A stretch of 64,000 nucleotides of DNA from Salinisphaera sp. (GCF_002729955.1 NZ_PBYA01000018.1:1-64000); one strand, 5' to 3'. Numbered from the stretch's first letter, positions 26,829 through 36,941 are shown. The notes: a model not told the origin generated them from the letters alone. Numbers and translations are program-made.

Positions 26829-29800
26829 CTGGCCCTATCGCATTCTCACGAACGCGCGCCTGATCGCAGCGCTTGTCGGGGTGCTGGTGATCGCGGGCGC
26901 GGTCAGCTTCTATACGATGGATCGCCAGGAGAACCCCTCCTTTCCCTATCGCGGCGCGATCGTGATCATCCCGTTTCCCGGCGCCAGCGCCGAGCGCGTC
27001 GAGCGGCTGGTGCTCGAGCCGGCAGAAACGCAGATCAATGAGATCGACGAGATCTATACGCTGGGCGCGATCGCCCAGCAGGATGTCGGCGTCTTTTCGA
27101 TCGAGCTGCGCGGCGATGTCTACAACACCGCCGAGGTGTGGGATCGGCTGCGGGTGGCGCTGGACAACGCCAAGCGCGATTTTCCGGACGGCGTACTGGA
27201 GCCGCGCGTCAACGACCGCATCATCGATTCGAGCCTGATGATGCTGGCGGTGACCGGCGATGCCTCGCCCATGGAGCTCGCCGAGGGCGCCCGAACCCTG
27301 CGCAAGGCGCTGCTCGACGTGGATGGCGTGGCCTCGACCTCGCTCTACGGCGACCCGGGGCGCCAGGTCACGGTCGCCATCGAGGATGCGGTGATCGATC
27401 GCTATGCGCTGTCGCTGGCCCGCATTGCCCGCGATATCAACGAAAGCAACCAGGTCAAGGGCGGTGGCTCGCTGCGCCTGGGCGATGCCTCCATCAATCT
27501 CAATCCGCAGGTGGATTTTCAAAGCGTCGAACAGATCGGCGAAACGCCTATTCGCATGGTCTCGGGGCAGACATTGCCGCTGGCCTCGATTGCCGATGTG
27601 TCGCTCATGCCCGAATCGCCGCCGCGCGACGAGTTCTGGTACAACGGCCGGCGCGCGGTCGGCGTCGAGGTGGTGGCCGCGCGTGGCCAGAACCAGGTCG
27701 AACTGGGCCAGCGGCTGCGGGCAGCGGCGGCCGAAGTGGGCGAACGTATCGCCCCGCTTAGAATCGGCGAAGTCTTCTATCAGCCGGCGCTCACCCAGAA
27801 TCGCCTGCACAACCTCTCGCTCAATCTGTTGAGCTCGATCGCCGCGGTGATGGCGGTGCTGGTGTGCTTCATGGGCTGGCGCATGGGGCTGGTGGTGGCG
27901 ACATTGCTGCCGTTGGTCACGCTCTCCGCGCTGGCGGTCTATGCCATGGGCGGCGGCGTGTTGCATCAGGTCGCAGTGATCGGCCTGGTGGTGGCGCTCG
28001 GCGTGCTCGTGGATAACGCCATCGTGATGACCGAGGAGGTTCAGTACGGCCTCAATACCGGTCAGAGCCCCCAGCAGGCCGCGGCCGCGGCGATTCGCTC
28101 GCTCGCCGGGCCGCTGTTCGCGGCTACCGGGACCACGGTCGCCGCCTTCGTGCCGGTGCTGCTTGCCGAGGGCAATACCACCGACTTTGTGCGCGCCCTG
28201 CCGATCACCATCATCGTGTCGCTGTCGGCGAGCTATCTGTTCGCGGTCACGGTCACGCCGCTGATTGCCCATCGCTTTCTCAAGCCGGAGACCCGCCAGG
28301 GCCGTGATCGGCTCAACGCGCTGGGAGAGTGGCTGGCCCGGGTCACCCTGGCTCGGCCGCGCACGCTGATGCTGGCCAGCGTCGGGGCGTTCGTGCTGGC
28401 GATGGCGCTGGAGCCGTTTCTGGGCGAAACCTTCTTTCCCGAGGCCGACCAGAACATCGTGGTAGTCGACGTCGTGCTGCCTGACGGGGTGCACCAGTCG
28501 AGCACGGCGGCTGCGGCGCGCCAGGTCAACGATGTGTTGACGACCCACCCAGGCGTCAAGGCGCTCTACAGCTTCGTGGGCACGGGTGGCCCGCCGTTCT
28601 ACTACAACCTGCAGAAAACGCCGCGTGCGCCCAACCTCGCACGGCTGGTGGTCCGCACCGACGGTCTGGCCCGCAATCAGGAGCTCATCGAGTTTCTCGA
28701 CGACTACAAGCAGACCCACCTGCCCAGCGCCCAGATCATCGCGCGCAAGCTCAGCCAGGGGCCGTTGGTTACCGCGCCGCTGGAAGTCGAGATCTATGCC
28801 GATACCGCGGCCGAACGGCTGGCAGCGACCGACAAGATCTACGGCGTGCTGCGCGACCTGCCCGGTACGCGCAATGTTCGCCATACCCTGGGCAGCGGCG
28901 TGCCCGGGCTGGATTTCGATATCAACAGCGCGATCGCCCGGGACTTCAAGGTCTCGCCGGTGGACGTGGCGAATTCGATCCGCAGCCACAGCGACGGCCT
29001 GATCGTGGGGGAATATCGCGGCGGCGACAGTCCCATGTTCATACGCCTGCGCTCGCCGGAGGGGGAGCTGTCGGACCCGGCCGCGTTAGAGACGGTCAAC
29101 GTCTACAACGATCGCGGCGAGCACGTGCCGCTGATGCAGGTCGCCACGCCGCGGCTCGAAGTCGCCCCCGGCGCGATCCGGCGCAAGGACGGCGCCCGCT
29201 ATGCCGCGGTCTACGGCGAGCTGAAAGAGGGTGTGGCCTACAGCTCGGTCATCGGCCCGTGGAAGGACAAGGTCGCCGCGCTGGATCTGCCCGCGAGCAC
29301 CCGTCTGGTCTGGCGCGGTTTTGCGGCCACCTCGGGCGATGCCAATGCGGCGGTGCTGGGCATGGCGCCGTTGGGCATCGGTCTGCTGCTGCTGTTTCTG
29401 CTGATGCAGTTCAACTCCTTCGTCCGTATCGGGCTGGTGCTGCTGACCGTGCCCTTTGCCATCGTCGGCGTGATTCCGGGTCTGCTGCTGCTCGATATTC
29501 CTTTCGGCTTCATGCCCATGCTGGGCCTGTTCGCGCTGGTGGGCATCGTGGTGAACAACGCCATCGTGCTGATCGACGTAATCGACCAGCGCCTGGGCGA
29601 GGGCGCCTCGCTCGCCGAGGCGGTGGCGGATGCAGTACAGCGGCGTACCCGCCCGATCGTGCTGACCACGGCCACCACCATCGTTGGCCTGCTGCCACTG
29701 GCGTTTTCCAGCGCCACGCTCTGGCCGCCGCTGGCCTGGTCGATCATCACCGGCTTGCTTGCCTCCACGGTGCTTACGCTCATGGCCCTGCCGGCGTTCT

Positions 29801-31671
29801 GCCAGACGGTGCTGGCCTGGCGCCTGCGCTGGCCGCGCTCGCCTTCGACCGCGACCACCGCGCTGATCGCCGCGCTCACTCTGGGGATGGCGAGCATGAG
29901 CGTGACCCCGCCCGCTGTTGCCCAGGATGAGCCGGGTCAGGGCGAGGCCATGGCCACGGTCGGTTTTGCCGCCAGCCTGCGGCGTGCCGCCGCACGCGCG
30001 AGCGTGCGCGCCGATACCTACGACGCCGAGGCGGCCCGTCATGCCGCAGACGCCCTGCGCCGGATCTCGCGTTATCCCACGCTGAGCGTGAACGGCTACT
30101 ACTCGCGCAGCGAAGACGAACCCCGCTATACCCTCGGCGGCGACGAGGGCGATTTCAACGACATCGTGCTGAATACGCCGGCCGGCGACATACCGGCGTC
30201 GGTGGTGGGCGACGGCTATTCGGTCACCGTACGCGGCGAGCGCGAGCAGCGCGGTGCGACCGTGGCGCTGCGCCAGCCGTTGTTCAATCTCGCCACCCAG
30301 CGCTATCTGTCGGGCGCGGCCGAGGATCGCGTCTCTGCCGCCGACTGGCTGGCCCAGCGCAGCCGGATCGAGAGCATGGTCGATGCGGCCAATGCCTATA
30401 TCGACGTGCTTTCGGCCGAGGCCCAGCTCAAGGAAGCCCGGTCCCTGGTCAATAATCTCGAAAGCCGTAACGCCCAGGTCGATGTGCTGCGCGATACCGG
30501 CAACGCCCTCAAGAGCGAAGCCCTGAGCGTGCGCTATGCCCTGAGCGAGGCAAGGCAGCGCCTGGGCGAATTCGACAGCCAGCTGTCGCTGGCGCAGGCG
30601 AACCTGGCGCGCACGATCGGGGCGGATCGTCCGGTGCGTGCGCTGGCGCTGGATTTCGAGCCGCCGCCGCTGACGCGCAGCGTCGATGCGCTGGTCGACA
30701 CCGCGCTCGCCGAGCGCCAGGACCTGGCCGCGCTCAACGCCGGCATCGAAAGCGCGCGCCAGAACAGTCAGGCGGTATCGGCGGCGCGTCTGCCCACCCT
30801 CGATGCGGTGGCCAGCTCCAGCTATGCCGACGGCGACCCGGCGCTGCCCGACAACGATAATCGCGTGTCGCTACAGGTGAGCTGGACGCCCTTTGCCGGC
30901 GGCGCGATCAGCGCGCGCAAGGCCCAGGCCGAAGCCGAGCGCAACAAGCTGCTGGCCCAGCTCGACGATGCCCGCACCGGCATCGCGCTCGAGGTGAGAA
31001 AGGCGGTGGCCGACTATCGCAACGCCCAGTCGCGCTATCGCACCGCGCGGCTGGGCCTGGACAGCGCCCAGGCGACCCGGCGTACGCGCGCCGCACAATG
31101 GGACGTGGGCGAGCTGGGCATTCAGGAATTGCTGGAGGCCGAATCCGACGTTGCCCGCAAACGGGCCGAGTACGACGTGGCCGGCTATCGAAAGGTATCA
31201 GCCTGGGTGGCCCTGCAGGGCGCACTCGGCGCGGGCGATCGGCTATACGACCTGCCGGCCGGTAATGAGCCATTGAAGGATCCTGCCACGCCGAATTCCA
31301 ACCCCGTTTATCCGGACGAGCCGGCCTCCGCTGCCGGCGCCGACGGCGGGATACGGCATGCCCGCCGATCGATGCCGGTGGAGGGCGCGCGCTCCGATCC
31401 GTCAGCTTTTGACGTCGCGACCCGCCGCGCCGAGCCGGCGACAGCTGCGGCCTCGCCTGCAGAGCGCGGCGCGTTCGGGCGCCTGGCCCGATTCAGACCG
31501 ATCGAATGGCGTGCCGCCTATTTCACGCCGCGCGGCCCTGTACCGGCGTCGCAGCTCAAATCCGCAAACATCGGCGTCGGCCGTCTACGGCTGAGCCAGT
31601 GGCAACCGCCGAGCGGCGGCGATGGCACAGGCAGGACCACGAACACGAACACGAAAACGGATTCGGCCTAG
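26821..31671 (+). CDS. RND efflux permease fused to a TolC-family outer-membrane factor
   Basis: One uninterrupted 1616-codon frame encodes both partners of a tripartite pump. It starts at GTG 26821 (MTDWPYRIL), overlapping the adaptor stop. Residues 1 to about 1000 are a complete HAE-type RND permease: TM1, two large periplasmic loops, TM4 with Asp398 in VDNAIV, TM10 with NNAIVLID (912-919), and TM12 ending LPAFCQTVLAW. Directly after a basic stretch comes a signal-peptide-like segment (about 1008-1031) ending in Ala1032-Val-Ala1034, then about 430 residues of TolC-type outer-membrane efflux protein with two coiled-coil/strand repeats, and a tail of about 150 residues that turns low-complexity. 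The RND C-terminus is cytoplasmic, so the segment could cross the membrane and be cut by signal peptidase, releasing a normal channel. An internal start (GTG 29809, ATG 29782) is possible but lacks a ribosome-binding site. Confidence 0.9.
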   Translation: MTDWPYRILTNARLIAALVGVLVIAGAVSFYTMDRQENPSFPYRGAIVIIPFPGASAERVERLVLEPAETQINEIDEIYTLGAIAQQDVGVFSIELRGDVYNTAEVWDRLRVALDNAKRDFPDGVLEPRVNDRIIDSSLMMLAVTGDASPMELAEGARTLRKALLDVDGVASTSLYGDPGRQVTVAIEDAVIDRYALSLARIARDINESNQVKGGGSLRLGDASINLNPQVDFQSVEQIGETPIRMVSGQTLPLASIADVSLMPESPPRDEFWYNGRRAVGVEVVAARGQNQVELGQRLRAAAAEVGERIAPLRIGEVFYQPALTQNRLHNLSLNLLSSIAAVMAVLVCFMGWRMGLVVATLLPLVTLSALAVYAMGGGVLHQVAVIGLVVALGVLVDNAIVMTEEVQYGLNTGQSPQQAAAAAIRSLAGPLFAATGTTVAAFVPVLLAEGNTTDFVRALPITIIVSLSASYLFAVTVTPLIAHRFLKPETRQGRDRLNALGEWLARVTLARPRTLMLASVGAFVLAMALEPFLGETFFPEADQNIVVVDVVLPDGVHQSSTAAAARQVNDVLTTHPGVKALYSFVGTGGPPFYYNLQKTPRAPNLARLVVRTDGLARNQELIEFLDDYKQTHLPSAQIIARKLSQGPLVTAPLEVEIYADTAAERLAATDKIYGVLRDLPGTRNVRHTLGSGVPGLDFDINSAIARDFKVSPVDVANSIRSHSDGLIVGEYRGGDSPMFIRLRSPEGELSDPAALETVNVYNDRGEHVPLMQVATPRLEVAPGAIRRKDGARYAAVYGELKEGVAYSSVIGPWKDKVAALDLPASTRLVWRGFAATSGDANAAVLGMAPLGIGLLLLFLLMQFNSFVRIGLVLLTVPFAIVGVIPGLLLLDIPFGFMPMLGLFALVGIVVNNAIVLIDVIDQRLGEGASLAEAVADAVQRRTRPIVLTTATTIVGLLPLAFSSATLWPPLAWSIITGLLASTVLTLMALPAFCQTVLAWRLRWPRSPSTATTALIAALTLGMASMSVTPPAVAQDEPGQGEAMATVGFAASLRRAAARASVRADTYDAEAARHAADALRRISRYPTLSVNGYYSRSEDEPRYTLGGDEGDFNDIVLNTPAGDIPASVVGDGYSVTVRGEREQRGATVALRQPLFNLATQRYLSGAAEDRVSAADWLAQRSRIESMVDAANAYIDVLSAEAQLKEARSLVNNLESRNAQVDVLRDTGNALKSEALSVRYALSEARQRLGEFDSQLSLAQANLARTIGADRPVRALALDFEPPPLTRSVDALVDTALAERQDLAALNAGIESARQNSQAVSAARLPTLDAVASSSYADGDPALPDNDNRVSLQVSWTPFAGGAISARKAQAEAERNKLLAQLDDARTGIALEVRKAVADYRNAQSRYRTARLGLDSAQATRRTRAAQWDVGELGIQELLEAESDVARKRAEYDVAGYRKVSAWVALQGALGAGDRLYDLPAGNEPLKDPATPNSNPVYPDEPASAAGADGGIRHARRSMPVEGARSDPSAFDVATRRAEPATAAASPAERGAFGRLARFRPIEWRAAYFTPRGPVPASQLKSANIGVGRLRLSQWQPPSGGDGTGRTTNTNTKTDSA

Positions 31672-31714
31672 CTTTTCGCGCTTCATCAATACCTGGTGCA
31701 ACAGGAGGAATACC

Positions 31715-32953
31715 ATGACGGCACAGCAGACCAAAACGATACTTCTGACCGGCGGACGCGCCCCGGCCGCGCTGGAACTGGCGCGCATATTCTCTCGCCG
31801 CGGCGCGCGCGTGGTGGCCGTGGACAGCTGCGGGCCGTTCATCTGCGAGCATTCGCGGCATATCGTGGCGTCGCGGCGCGTGCCGTCGCCGCGCTTCGAG
31901 CCGGAAAAATATGCCAACGCGGTGCTGGGCTTCATCCGCGAGCAGAAGGTGGATCTGGTGGTGCCCTGTACCGAGGAAACTTTCTACCTCGCCCAGATGC
32001 GCGACCAGTTCCTCGGCGACTGCGAACTGTTGTGCGAGCCCATCGACAAACTGCGCCGGCTCCACCACAAGGGCGACTTCATGAAGTGGGCCGACAGCCT
32101 CGGCATGAGCACGCCCAAAACCCAGGTGTTCACCAAGGAACAGAACATCGCCGACAAGTTCGAAAGCGTGAAGGCCCAGCTGAACTCGGGCCAGCCGTTC
32201 GTGCTCAAACCCGCCTTCACCCGCTTTGCCAACGAAGTGATCATCAGTTCCGACGGTCGTTACGAGCCGTTCGATATCAAGGCCTTCGCCGGCGGGCGCG
32301 ATCTCGTCTACCAGCAGTTCCTGCCCGGGCGTCAGGTCAACACCTTTGCCCTCGCGCACGAAGGCAAACTGCTGTTCAACGTGGCCTATCACGGCGACTG
32401 GACGGCCGGTAAGGGGGCATCCATTCATTTCGCGCCGGTCGACCATGGCGGCTGTCGCGAGTGGATCGAGGCGTTCGTGGCCAAGACGAACTTCAGTGGC
32501 CAGATTTCCTTCGACTTCATCCAGGAAGCCCGGACCGGCAAGGTGCGCCCGATCGAATGCAATCCGCGGGTGACCTCAGGCGTGCATCTGCTGGCCGAGA
32601 TTCCCGAAGTCTACGATGCCTATGTAAACAAGACGCCGGTGGAGCTATCGTTCGATCGCCTCAAGGCGGCGCAGGTACGCCTGGCGATGGTGACCTTCGG
32701 CATCCTGCCCAATCTGCGCAAGCCGAGAAAGCTCGCCAAATTCGCCTGGCAGTTCGCGCGGGCCCGCGACGTGGTGCTGGATACCTCCGACCCGCGGCCG
32801 TTCTTCTATCAGTTCTATATCTACCAGCACTTCATGCGTCGGGCGCTGCTCAAGCGCGTGCCGCTGCAGCATGTGGCGATCGAGGACATGGTCTGGAACG
32901 ACGACGTGCTGTGCATGCAACCGGTCAGCGAGCTCGAGGCGCGCGGCGCGTAA
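31715..32953 (+). CDS. ATP-grasp family enzyme (carboxylate-amine/thiol ligase type)
   Basis: The start is ATG 31715 with AGGAGG seven bases upstream; the protein has 412 residues. It opens with a Rossmann-like preATP-grasp domain (TILLTGGRAPAALELARIFS), then an ATP-grasp domain with the ATP-binding lysine in PFVLKPAFTRFANEV, and the magnesium-binding end SFDFIQEARTGKVRPIECNPR. This resembles carbamoyl-phosphate-synthase-like ATP-grasp proteins that join a carboxylate to an amine. The substrate is unknown. It begins 43 nt after the efflux fusion gene and may share its transcript, which hints that the pump could export its product; that is inference. Confidence 0.82.
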   Translation: MTAQQTKTILLTGGRAPAALELARIFSRRGARVVAVDSCGPFICEHSRHIVASRRVPSPRFEPEKYANAVLGFIREQKVDLVVPCTEETFYLAQMRDQFLGDCELLCEPIDKLRRLHHKGDFMKWADSLGMSTPKTQVFTKEQNIADKFESVKAQLNSGQPFVLKPAFTRFANEVIISSDGRYEPFDIKAFAGGRDLVYQQFLPGRQVNTFALAHEGKLLFNVAYHGDWTAGKGASIHFAPVDHGGCREWIEAFVAKTNFSGQISFDFIQEARTGKVRPIECNPRVTSGVHLLAEIPEVYDAYVNKTPVELSFDRLKAAQVRLAMVTFGILPNLRKPRKLAKFAWQFARARDVVLDTSDPRPFFYQFYIYQHFMRRALLKRVPLQHVAIEDMVWNDDVLCMQPVSELEARGA

Positions 32954-33625
32954 TCAGGCCGCGTCGCTGCGCTGCGCGGCGCTGGCATCGGCGGCCGGGG
33001 CATCGTTGGCGCTGGCCTGGCGGGTGAGCTCGCTGTCGAGCATGCCGATGATGCGATTGCGATCGATACGCTGGTCCTTGATGGCCAGGAAATAGGCATA
33101 GCCCATCGCGCGGGTGTCGTTCTTGCCCGCGCGCTGTTCCAGGTCGGCGCCGTGGTCGATCATGAAGCGCAGCATCTTCGGGTCGTTGCGCTGGATGGCA
33201 TAGAACAGGCCGGTGAGCTTCTCGCTGTCTTCGCGCGGGTCGGCGGCATCGATATCCAGGCCGTGGGCGAGATAGAAATCGGCACAGCCGTAGGGATCGT
33301 CGAGACGGGCCTCGCGTTCGAAGATATAGACCAGCCCGCCGGCCTCCTGTAGCTCGGGCACGTCGGCCTCGCGCTCGGCGACCTGGTCGAAGTCCCGCTC
33401 GCAGAAACCGGGCGGCTCGGCCACGGCCTGGGCCGTTTCGTCGTCGGCGGGATCGGCGGCGCCGGCCTGGGGGCCGGCGTCGTGGGTGGCCAGCGCGGGC
33501 TGATCGCCCTGGACCTCGGTTCGATCCGCGTCCGGCGTGATGTAGCCCGGCCCGCCGGCCAGCCAGAAGATCACCAGGCCGAGAAAGATCGCAACGATAA
33601 CCGTAATGAAGAAGATGGGTTTCAT
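32954..33625 (-). CDS. Membrane-anchored protein with ankyrin-like repeats
   Basis: The 223-residue protein has one N-terminal membrane helix (about 4-24), an acidic Ala/Asp-rich linker (30-70) and a C-terminal part resembling one or two degenerate ankyrin repeats (LTGLFYAIQRNDPKMLRFMIDHGADLEQR near 137-165). Two cysteines, FCERDF and GCADFY, bracket the first helices and could form a disulfide if it faces the periplasm. CAGGAAA precedes ATG 33625. Its stop codon abuts the convergent ATP-grasp stop with no spacer. The function is unknown. Confidence 0.7.
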   Translation of the reverse strand: MKPIFFITVIVAIFLGLVIFWLAGGPGYITPDADRTEVQGDQPALATHDAGPQAGAADPADDETAQAVAEPPGFCERDFDQVAEREADVPELQEAGGLVYIFEREARLDDPYGCADFYLAHGLDIDAADPREDSEKLTGLFYAIQRNDPKMLRFMIDHGADLEQRAGKNDTRAMGYAYFLAIKDQRIDRNRIIGMLDSELTRQASANDAPAADASAAQRSDAA

Positions 33626-33688
33626 GGGCGTTTCCTGGGTTACTCCCGGACGGATTCAGGCCAGTTGTAGAAGGCGGGCCGGTGGGGC

Positions 33689-34558
33689 TTAGCGATCCTT
33701 GTTATCGCCGAACAGGGCGTCGAGCTTGTCTTCGTATTCGTGATAGCCCAGATGTTCGTAGAGCTCGCTACGGGTCTGCATACGATCGACCACGTGCTTC
33801 TGGGTGCCGTCGGCACGAATCGCGCCGTAGACTTCGAGCGCGGCGTTGGCCATGGCCCGCGAGGCCGACAGCGGATAGAGCACCATGCCCACACCCTGGT
33901 CGGCCAGTTCGGTGGTGGTATAGAGCTCGGTCTGGCCGAATTCGGTGATATTGGCCAGTACCGGCACGCCCAGCTCGGTGAAGCGCTTGTACATTTCCAG
34001 GTCGGTCATGGCCTCGGCGAAGATGAAGTCGGCGCCGGCTTCCACACAGGCCGCAGCCCGTTCGACGGCCGAGTCCAGGCCCTCGACGGCCAGCGCATCG
34101 GTACGCGCCATGATCAGCATCTCGTCGCGGGCGTCGGCGGCTGCGGTCACGCGTTCGGCCATTTCCTCCTTGGAAACAATCGCCTTGCCCGGCCGATGCC
34201 CACAGCGCTTGGCCGCGACCTGATCCTCGATATGCACACAGGCCGCGCCCGCGCTTTCGAAGAGCTTGACCGTGCGCGCGATATTGAAGGCGCTGCCCCA
34301 GCCGGTATCGATATCCACCAGCAGCGGCACATCGGTGGCATAGGTGATACGGCGTACGTCTTCGAGTACGTCGTTCATGGTGGTCATGCCCAGATCGGGC
34401 AGCCCGTAGGACCAGTTCGCCACGCCGCCGCCGGACAGATAGATCGCCTTGAAGCCGCTGTGTTCGGCCAGCATCGCGGAATAGGCGTTGATGGCCCCCA
34501 CGATCTGGAGCGGGTTTTCGGTTTCGAGCGCGGAAAGAAAGCGTTGGGCTGCGGACAT
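33689..34558 (-). CDS. prpB: Methylisocitrate lyase / PEP mutase family protein
   Basis: PrpB cleaves 2-methylisocitrate to pyruvate and succinate in the methylcitrate cycle for propionyl-CoA. The 289-residue protein has the lyase signature KRCGHRPGK (117-125) with the catalytic cysteine, the metal-site VDIDTGWG (81-88), [16 protein letters not shown] and FAEAMT. The length matches PrpB (about 295). The other cycle gene seen is prpD at 59.7 kb; prpC is not in the window, so the usual prpBCD cluster is split. It lies 133 nt downstream of the alkH-like gene on the same strand, which fits odd-chain alkane use. Confidence 0.9.
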   Translation of the reverse strand: MSAAQRFLSALETENPLQIVGAINAYSAMLAEHSGFKAIYLSGGGVANWSYGLPDLGMTTMNDVLEDVRRITYATDVPLLVDIDTGWGSAFNIARTVKLFESAGAACVHIEDQVAAKRCGHRPGKAIVSKEEMAERVTAAADARDEMLIMARTDALAVEGLDSAVERAAACVEAGADFIFAEAMTDLEMYKRFTELGVPVLANITEFGQTELYTTTELADQGVGMVLYPLSASRAMANAALEVYGAIRADGTQKHVVDRMQTRSELYEHLGYHEYEDKLDALFGDNKDR

Positions 34559-34691
34559 GATGCTCTAACGATCGGATTGAATGACGAGCGCCAGCTTAAC
34601 GCAAGCCCGGCCGGTCGCGGTGCCCGAGCGTTACCGAAGACGGGATCGAACCGGCGGCCGAACGCCGTCCGGCCGCCATGCACGCCCCGGG

Positions 34692-36143
34692 TCAGACCAG
34701 CCAGCGCGTGGCGAACTTGATGAACCAGCGCGTGAAGCCCTTGTAGGGCGGCAGGAACAGAAAGCTCAGCGAAAAGCGCTCGCGCACCACCGCGCGCTCG
34801 TGGCTGAAGGCCTTGAAGCCGTAGTGCCCGTGCGAGTTGCCCAGCCCCGAATTGTTGACGCCGCCAAACGGCAGGTTGGCGTGCAGAAACTGCACCATGG
34901 AATGATTCACGCAGGAGCCGCCGGCGCTGGTGTTGGACAGCACCTTGTCGATGAAGTCCTTGTCGCGTGCGAACACGTAGAGCGCCAAGGGTTTGGGCTG
35001 GGCATTGATCTGGTCGATCACGCGGTCGGCGTCGGTAAAGGGGATGATGGGCAGTACCGGCCCGAAGATCTCTTCCTGGAGTACGCGCGCGTCGTGGTCG
35101 ACGTCGGTGAGCAGGGTGGGGGCGATGTAGTTGTCGTTGTTGGCCTCGACCCCGCCCATGGACACGCGCGCGCCGCGCTCGGTGGCGTCGTCGATGAGGC
35201 TTTTTACCCGGGCATAATGCTTGTCGTTGACGATGCGGCAGTAGTCGCCGTTCGAGGCCATCTGTGCTTGGTCGCCGTAGAGCTTGGTCATGGCCTTGCG
35301 CATGGCCTCGACGAAGCTGTCCAGAATATCGGTATGGACATACATGTAGTCGGGCGCGATACAGGTCTGGCCGTTGTTGGCGAACTTGCCCCAGGCGAGG
35401 TTCTTGGCCGACTTGTTGATGTCCGCGGTCTTGTCGACGATCACCGGCGACTTGCCGCCCAGTTCGAGCGTTACCGAAGTCAGATGTTCGGCCGCGGCGC
35501 GCATCACGATCTTGCCGACCGCCGGCGAGCCGGTGAAGAAGATATGGTCGAAATGCAGGCCCAGCAGGTGCTGTGATGTCTGCACCGCCCCCTGTACGAC
35601 CGCCACTTCGTCCTCGTCGAAGATGTCGGCCACGATCTCGTCCATGAGCTGGGCGCAGTGCGGCGTCATTTCCGAGGGCTTGAGGATGACCGTGTTGCCG
35701 GCCGCGAGTGCCGAGATCAGCGGCCCGAAACTCAGGTTGATGGGGTAGTTCCAGGGCGAGATGATCAGGCATACGCCCTTGGGTTCGTTACGCACCTCGG
35801 CCGAGGTGCCGAACATGAGCAGCGTGGGACGCTTGCGCTCGGGCTTCATCCAGCCCTTGAGATGGCGGATCGCATGGTTGGCTTCCATGACCACCGGCAG
35901 GATTTCGGTGATATCGACTTCCGGCGCGGGTTTTGCGAAGTCCGCATGGCAGGCCTTGTAGATCTGTTCGCTGCGATCGAACATCGCCTGGCGCAGGCGC
36001 TTGATCTTTTCGATGCGCTCGGCCGCGGTGGATGTCCGCAGCGACAGGGCCTTGACCTGCTGGGCCGCTAACAGCCGTTCGGTGCGGCCGTGGTCGGCCT
36101 CCGCGGGTGCGCCCGCAGCAATGTTCTCTACGGCGGTACTCAT
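34692..36143 (-). CDS. alkH: Fatty aldehyde dehydrogenase, AlkH-like
   Basis: This enzyme oxidises the aldehyde made during alkane degradation to the fatty acid with NAD(P)+. The 483-residue length equals P. putida AlkH, and blocks such as EPKGVCLIISPWNYPINLSF, DHIFFTGSPAVGK, NNGQTCIAPD and LPFGGVNNSG follow AlkH closely as I recall it. Catalytic residues are Glu227 in ELGGKS and Cys261. The hydrophobic C-terminal end (SFLFLPPYKGF...) is also AlkH-like and may bind membrane. The start is ATG 36143 with AGGAGG six to seven bases upstream. It is co-oriented with tetR and divergent from alkB. Confidence 0.9.
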   Translation of the reverse strand: MSTAVENIAAGAPAEADHGRTERLLAAQQVKALSLRTSTAAERIEKIKRLRQAMFDRSEQIYKACHADFAKPAPEVDITEILPVVMEANHAIRHLKGWMKPERKRPTLLMFGTSAEVRNEPKGVCLIISPWNYPINLSFGPLISALAAGNTVILKPSEMTPHCAQLMDEIVADIFDEDEVAVVQGAVQTSQHLLGLHFDHIFFTGSPAVGKIVMRAAAEHLTSVTLELGGKSPVIVDKTADINKSAKNLAWGKFANNGQTCIAPDYMYVHTDILDSFVEAMRKAMTKLYGDQAQMASNGDYCRIVNDKHYARVKSLIDDATERGARVSMGGVEANNDNYIAPTLLTDVDHDARVLQEEIFGPVLPIIPFTDADRVIDQINAQPKPLALYVFARDKDFIDKVLSNTSAGGSCVNHSMVQFLHANLPFGGVNNSGLGNSHGHYGFKAFSHERAVVRERFSLSFLFLPPYKGFTRWFIKFATRWLV

Positions 36144-36238
36144 GTGAATCCTCCTGTCTCGACGTCCCACGGCAGGGGCGTTGCTCGCATTATTCGAATG
36201 TTATGTCAGGTTCTTGCCAGCGCGGCCAGTGGCAGCGC

Positions 36239-36895
36239 TTACGACTCGGTCGCCATGTCCAGGCGTTGGGCCGCGCGCTCGGCCAGCGCCGGTGCCCGTG
36301 CATGGGCCTGGAAGAAGATATGCGCGAGTACGCGTACCACGCGCCGGTGATCGCGGGTGCTGCGATGGCCCAGCGGCAACACGATTGCCTCGATAAGTGA
36401 AATGAAGGCGCGCGCCATGTCGTGCGTCGAGCCTTCCACGCTCAGGGCCTGGCTGGCACGGGCTTCGTCGAGCAGCTGTTCGATCGCTTCGGATGCCTGG
36501 GCCTCGAAGGCCTCCTGCACGGCAATGGCGGCTTCGACTTCGGCCGTGCTGGGTTTGAGCCAGTAGCCGGCAATGCCCTCGGCCAGGCGCGGGTCTTCGA
36601 CCAGATGTTCCAGGCCCGCGAACATCGCGAATATCTGTTCCACCGGATCGCTTTCGTCGGCCACGGTTTCGAATACGTGGGCTTCGAAGATGCCGATCAG
36701 GCGCTGCATGGCATCGGCATAAAGCGTTTGCTTGCTGTCGAAGTGCCAGTAGAGCGCGGCCTTGGTCACCCCGGCCTCGTGGGCCAGACGGGTCATCGAC
36801 ACGCCGTCGTAGCCAAAGCGCCCGAATGCACGAAATGCCGCATCGCAGATGCGTTGGCGGGTTTGCCCCGGGTCGGTGTCTACCGGTCGTGCCAT
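36239..36895 (-). CDS. TetR-family regulator of the alkane cluster (predicted)
   Basis: The 218-residue protein has a typical TetR N-terminal helix-turn-helix (residues 10-56; FGYDGVSMTRLAHEAGVTKAALYWHF) and a divergent ligand domain. It starts 159 nt from the divergent alkB and 95 nt upstream of the alkH-like gene. Palindromic sites in the shared intergenic region make it the probable local repressor, possibly released by an alkane-derived fatty acid or acyl-CoA. The ligand is inference. Confidence 0.88.
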   Translation of the reverse strand: MARPVDTDPGQTRQRICDAAFRAFGRFGYDGVSMTRLAHEAGVTKAALYWHFDSKQTLYADAMQRLIGIFEAHVFETVADESDPVEQIFAMFAGLEHLVEDPRLAEGIAGYWLKPSTAEVEAAIAVQEAFEAQASEAIEQLLDEARASQALSVEGSTHDMARAFISLIEAIVLPLGHRSTRDHRRVVRVLAHIFFQAHARAPALAERAAQRLDMATES

Positions 36896-36941
36896 GCCTT
36901 GTCGTCGCCAACCAACTAAAACCCGACGTTAGCACAGTCTA

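Noticed and set aside
29809-31671. Separate tolC gene starting at GTG 29809
   Set aside because: Possible, but no ribosome-binding site precedes it and the upstream frame is open without a stop; kept as an alternative within the fusion call.
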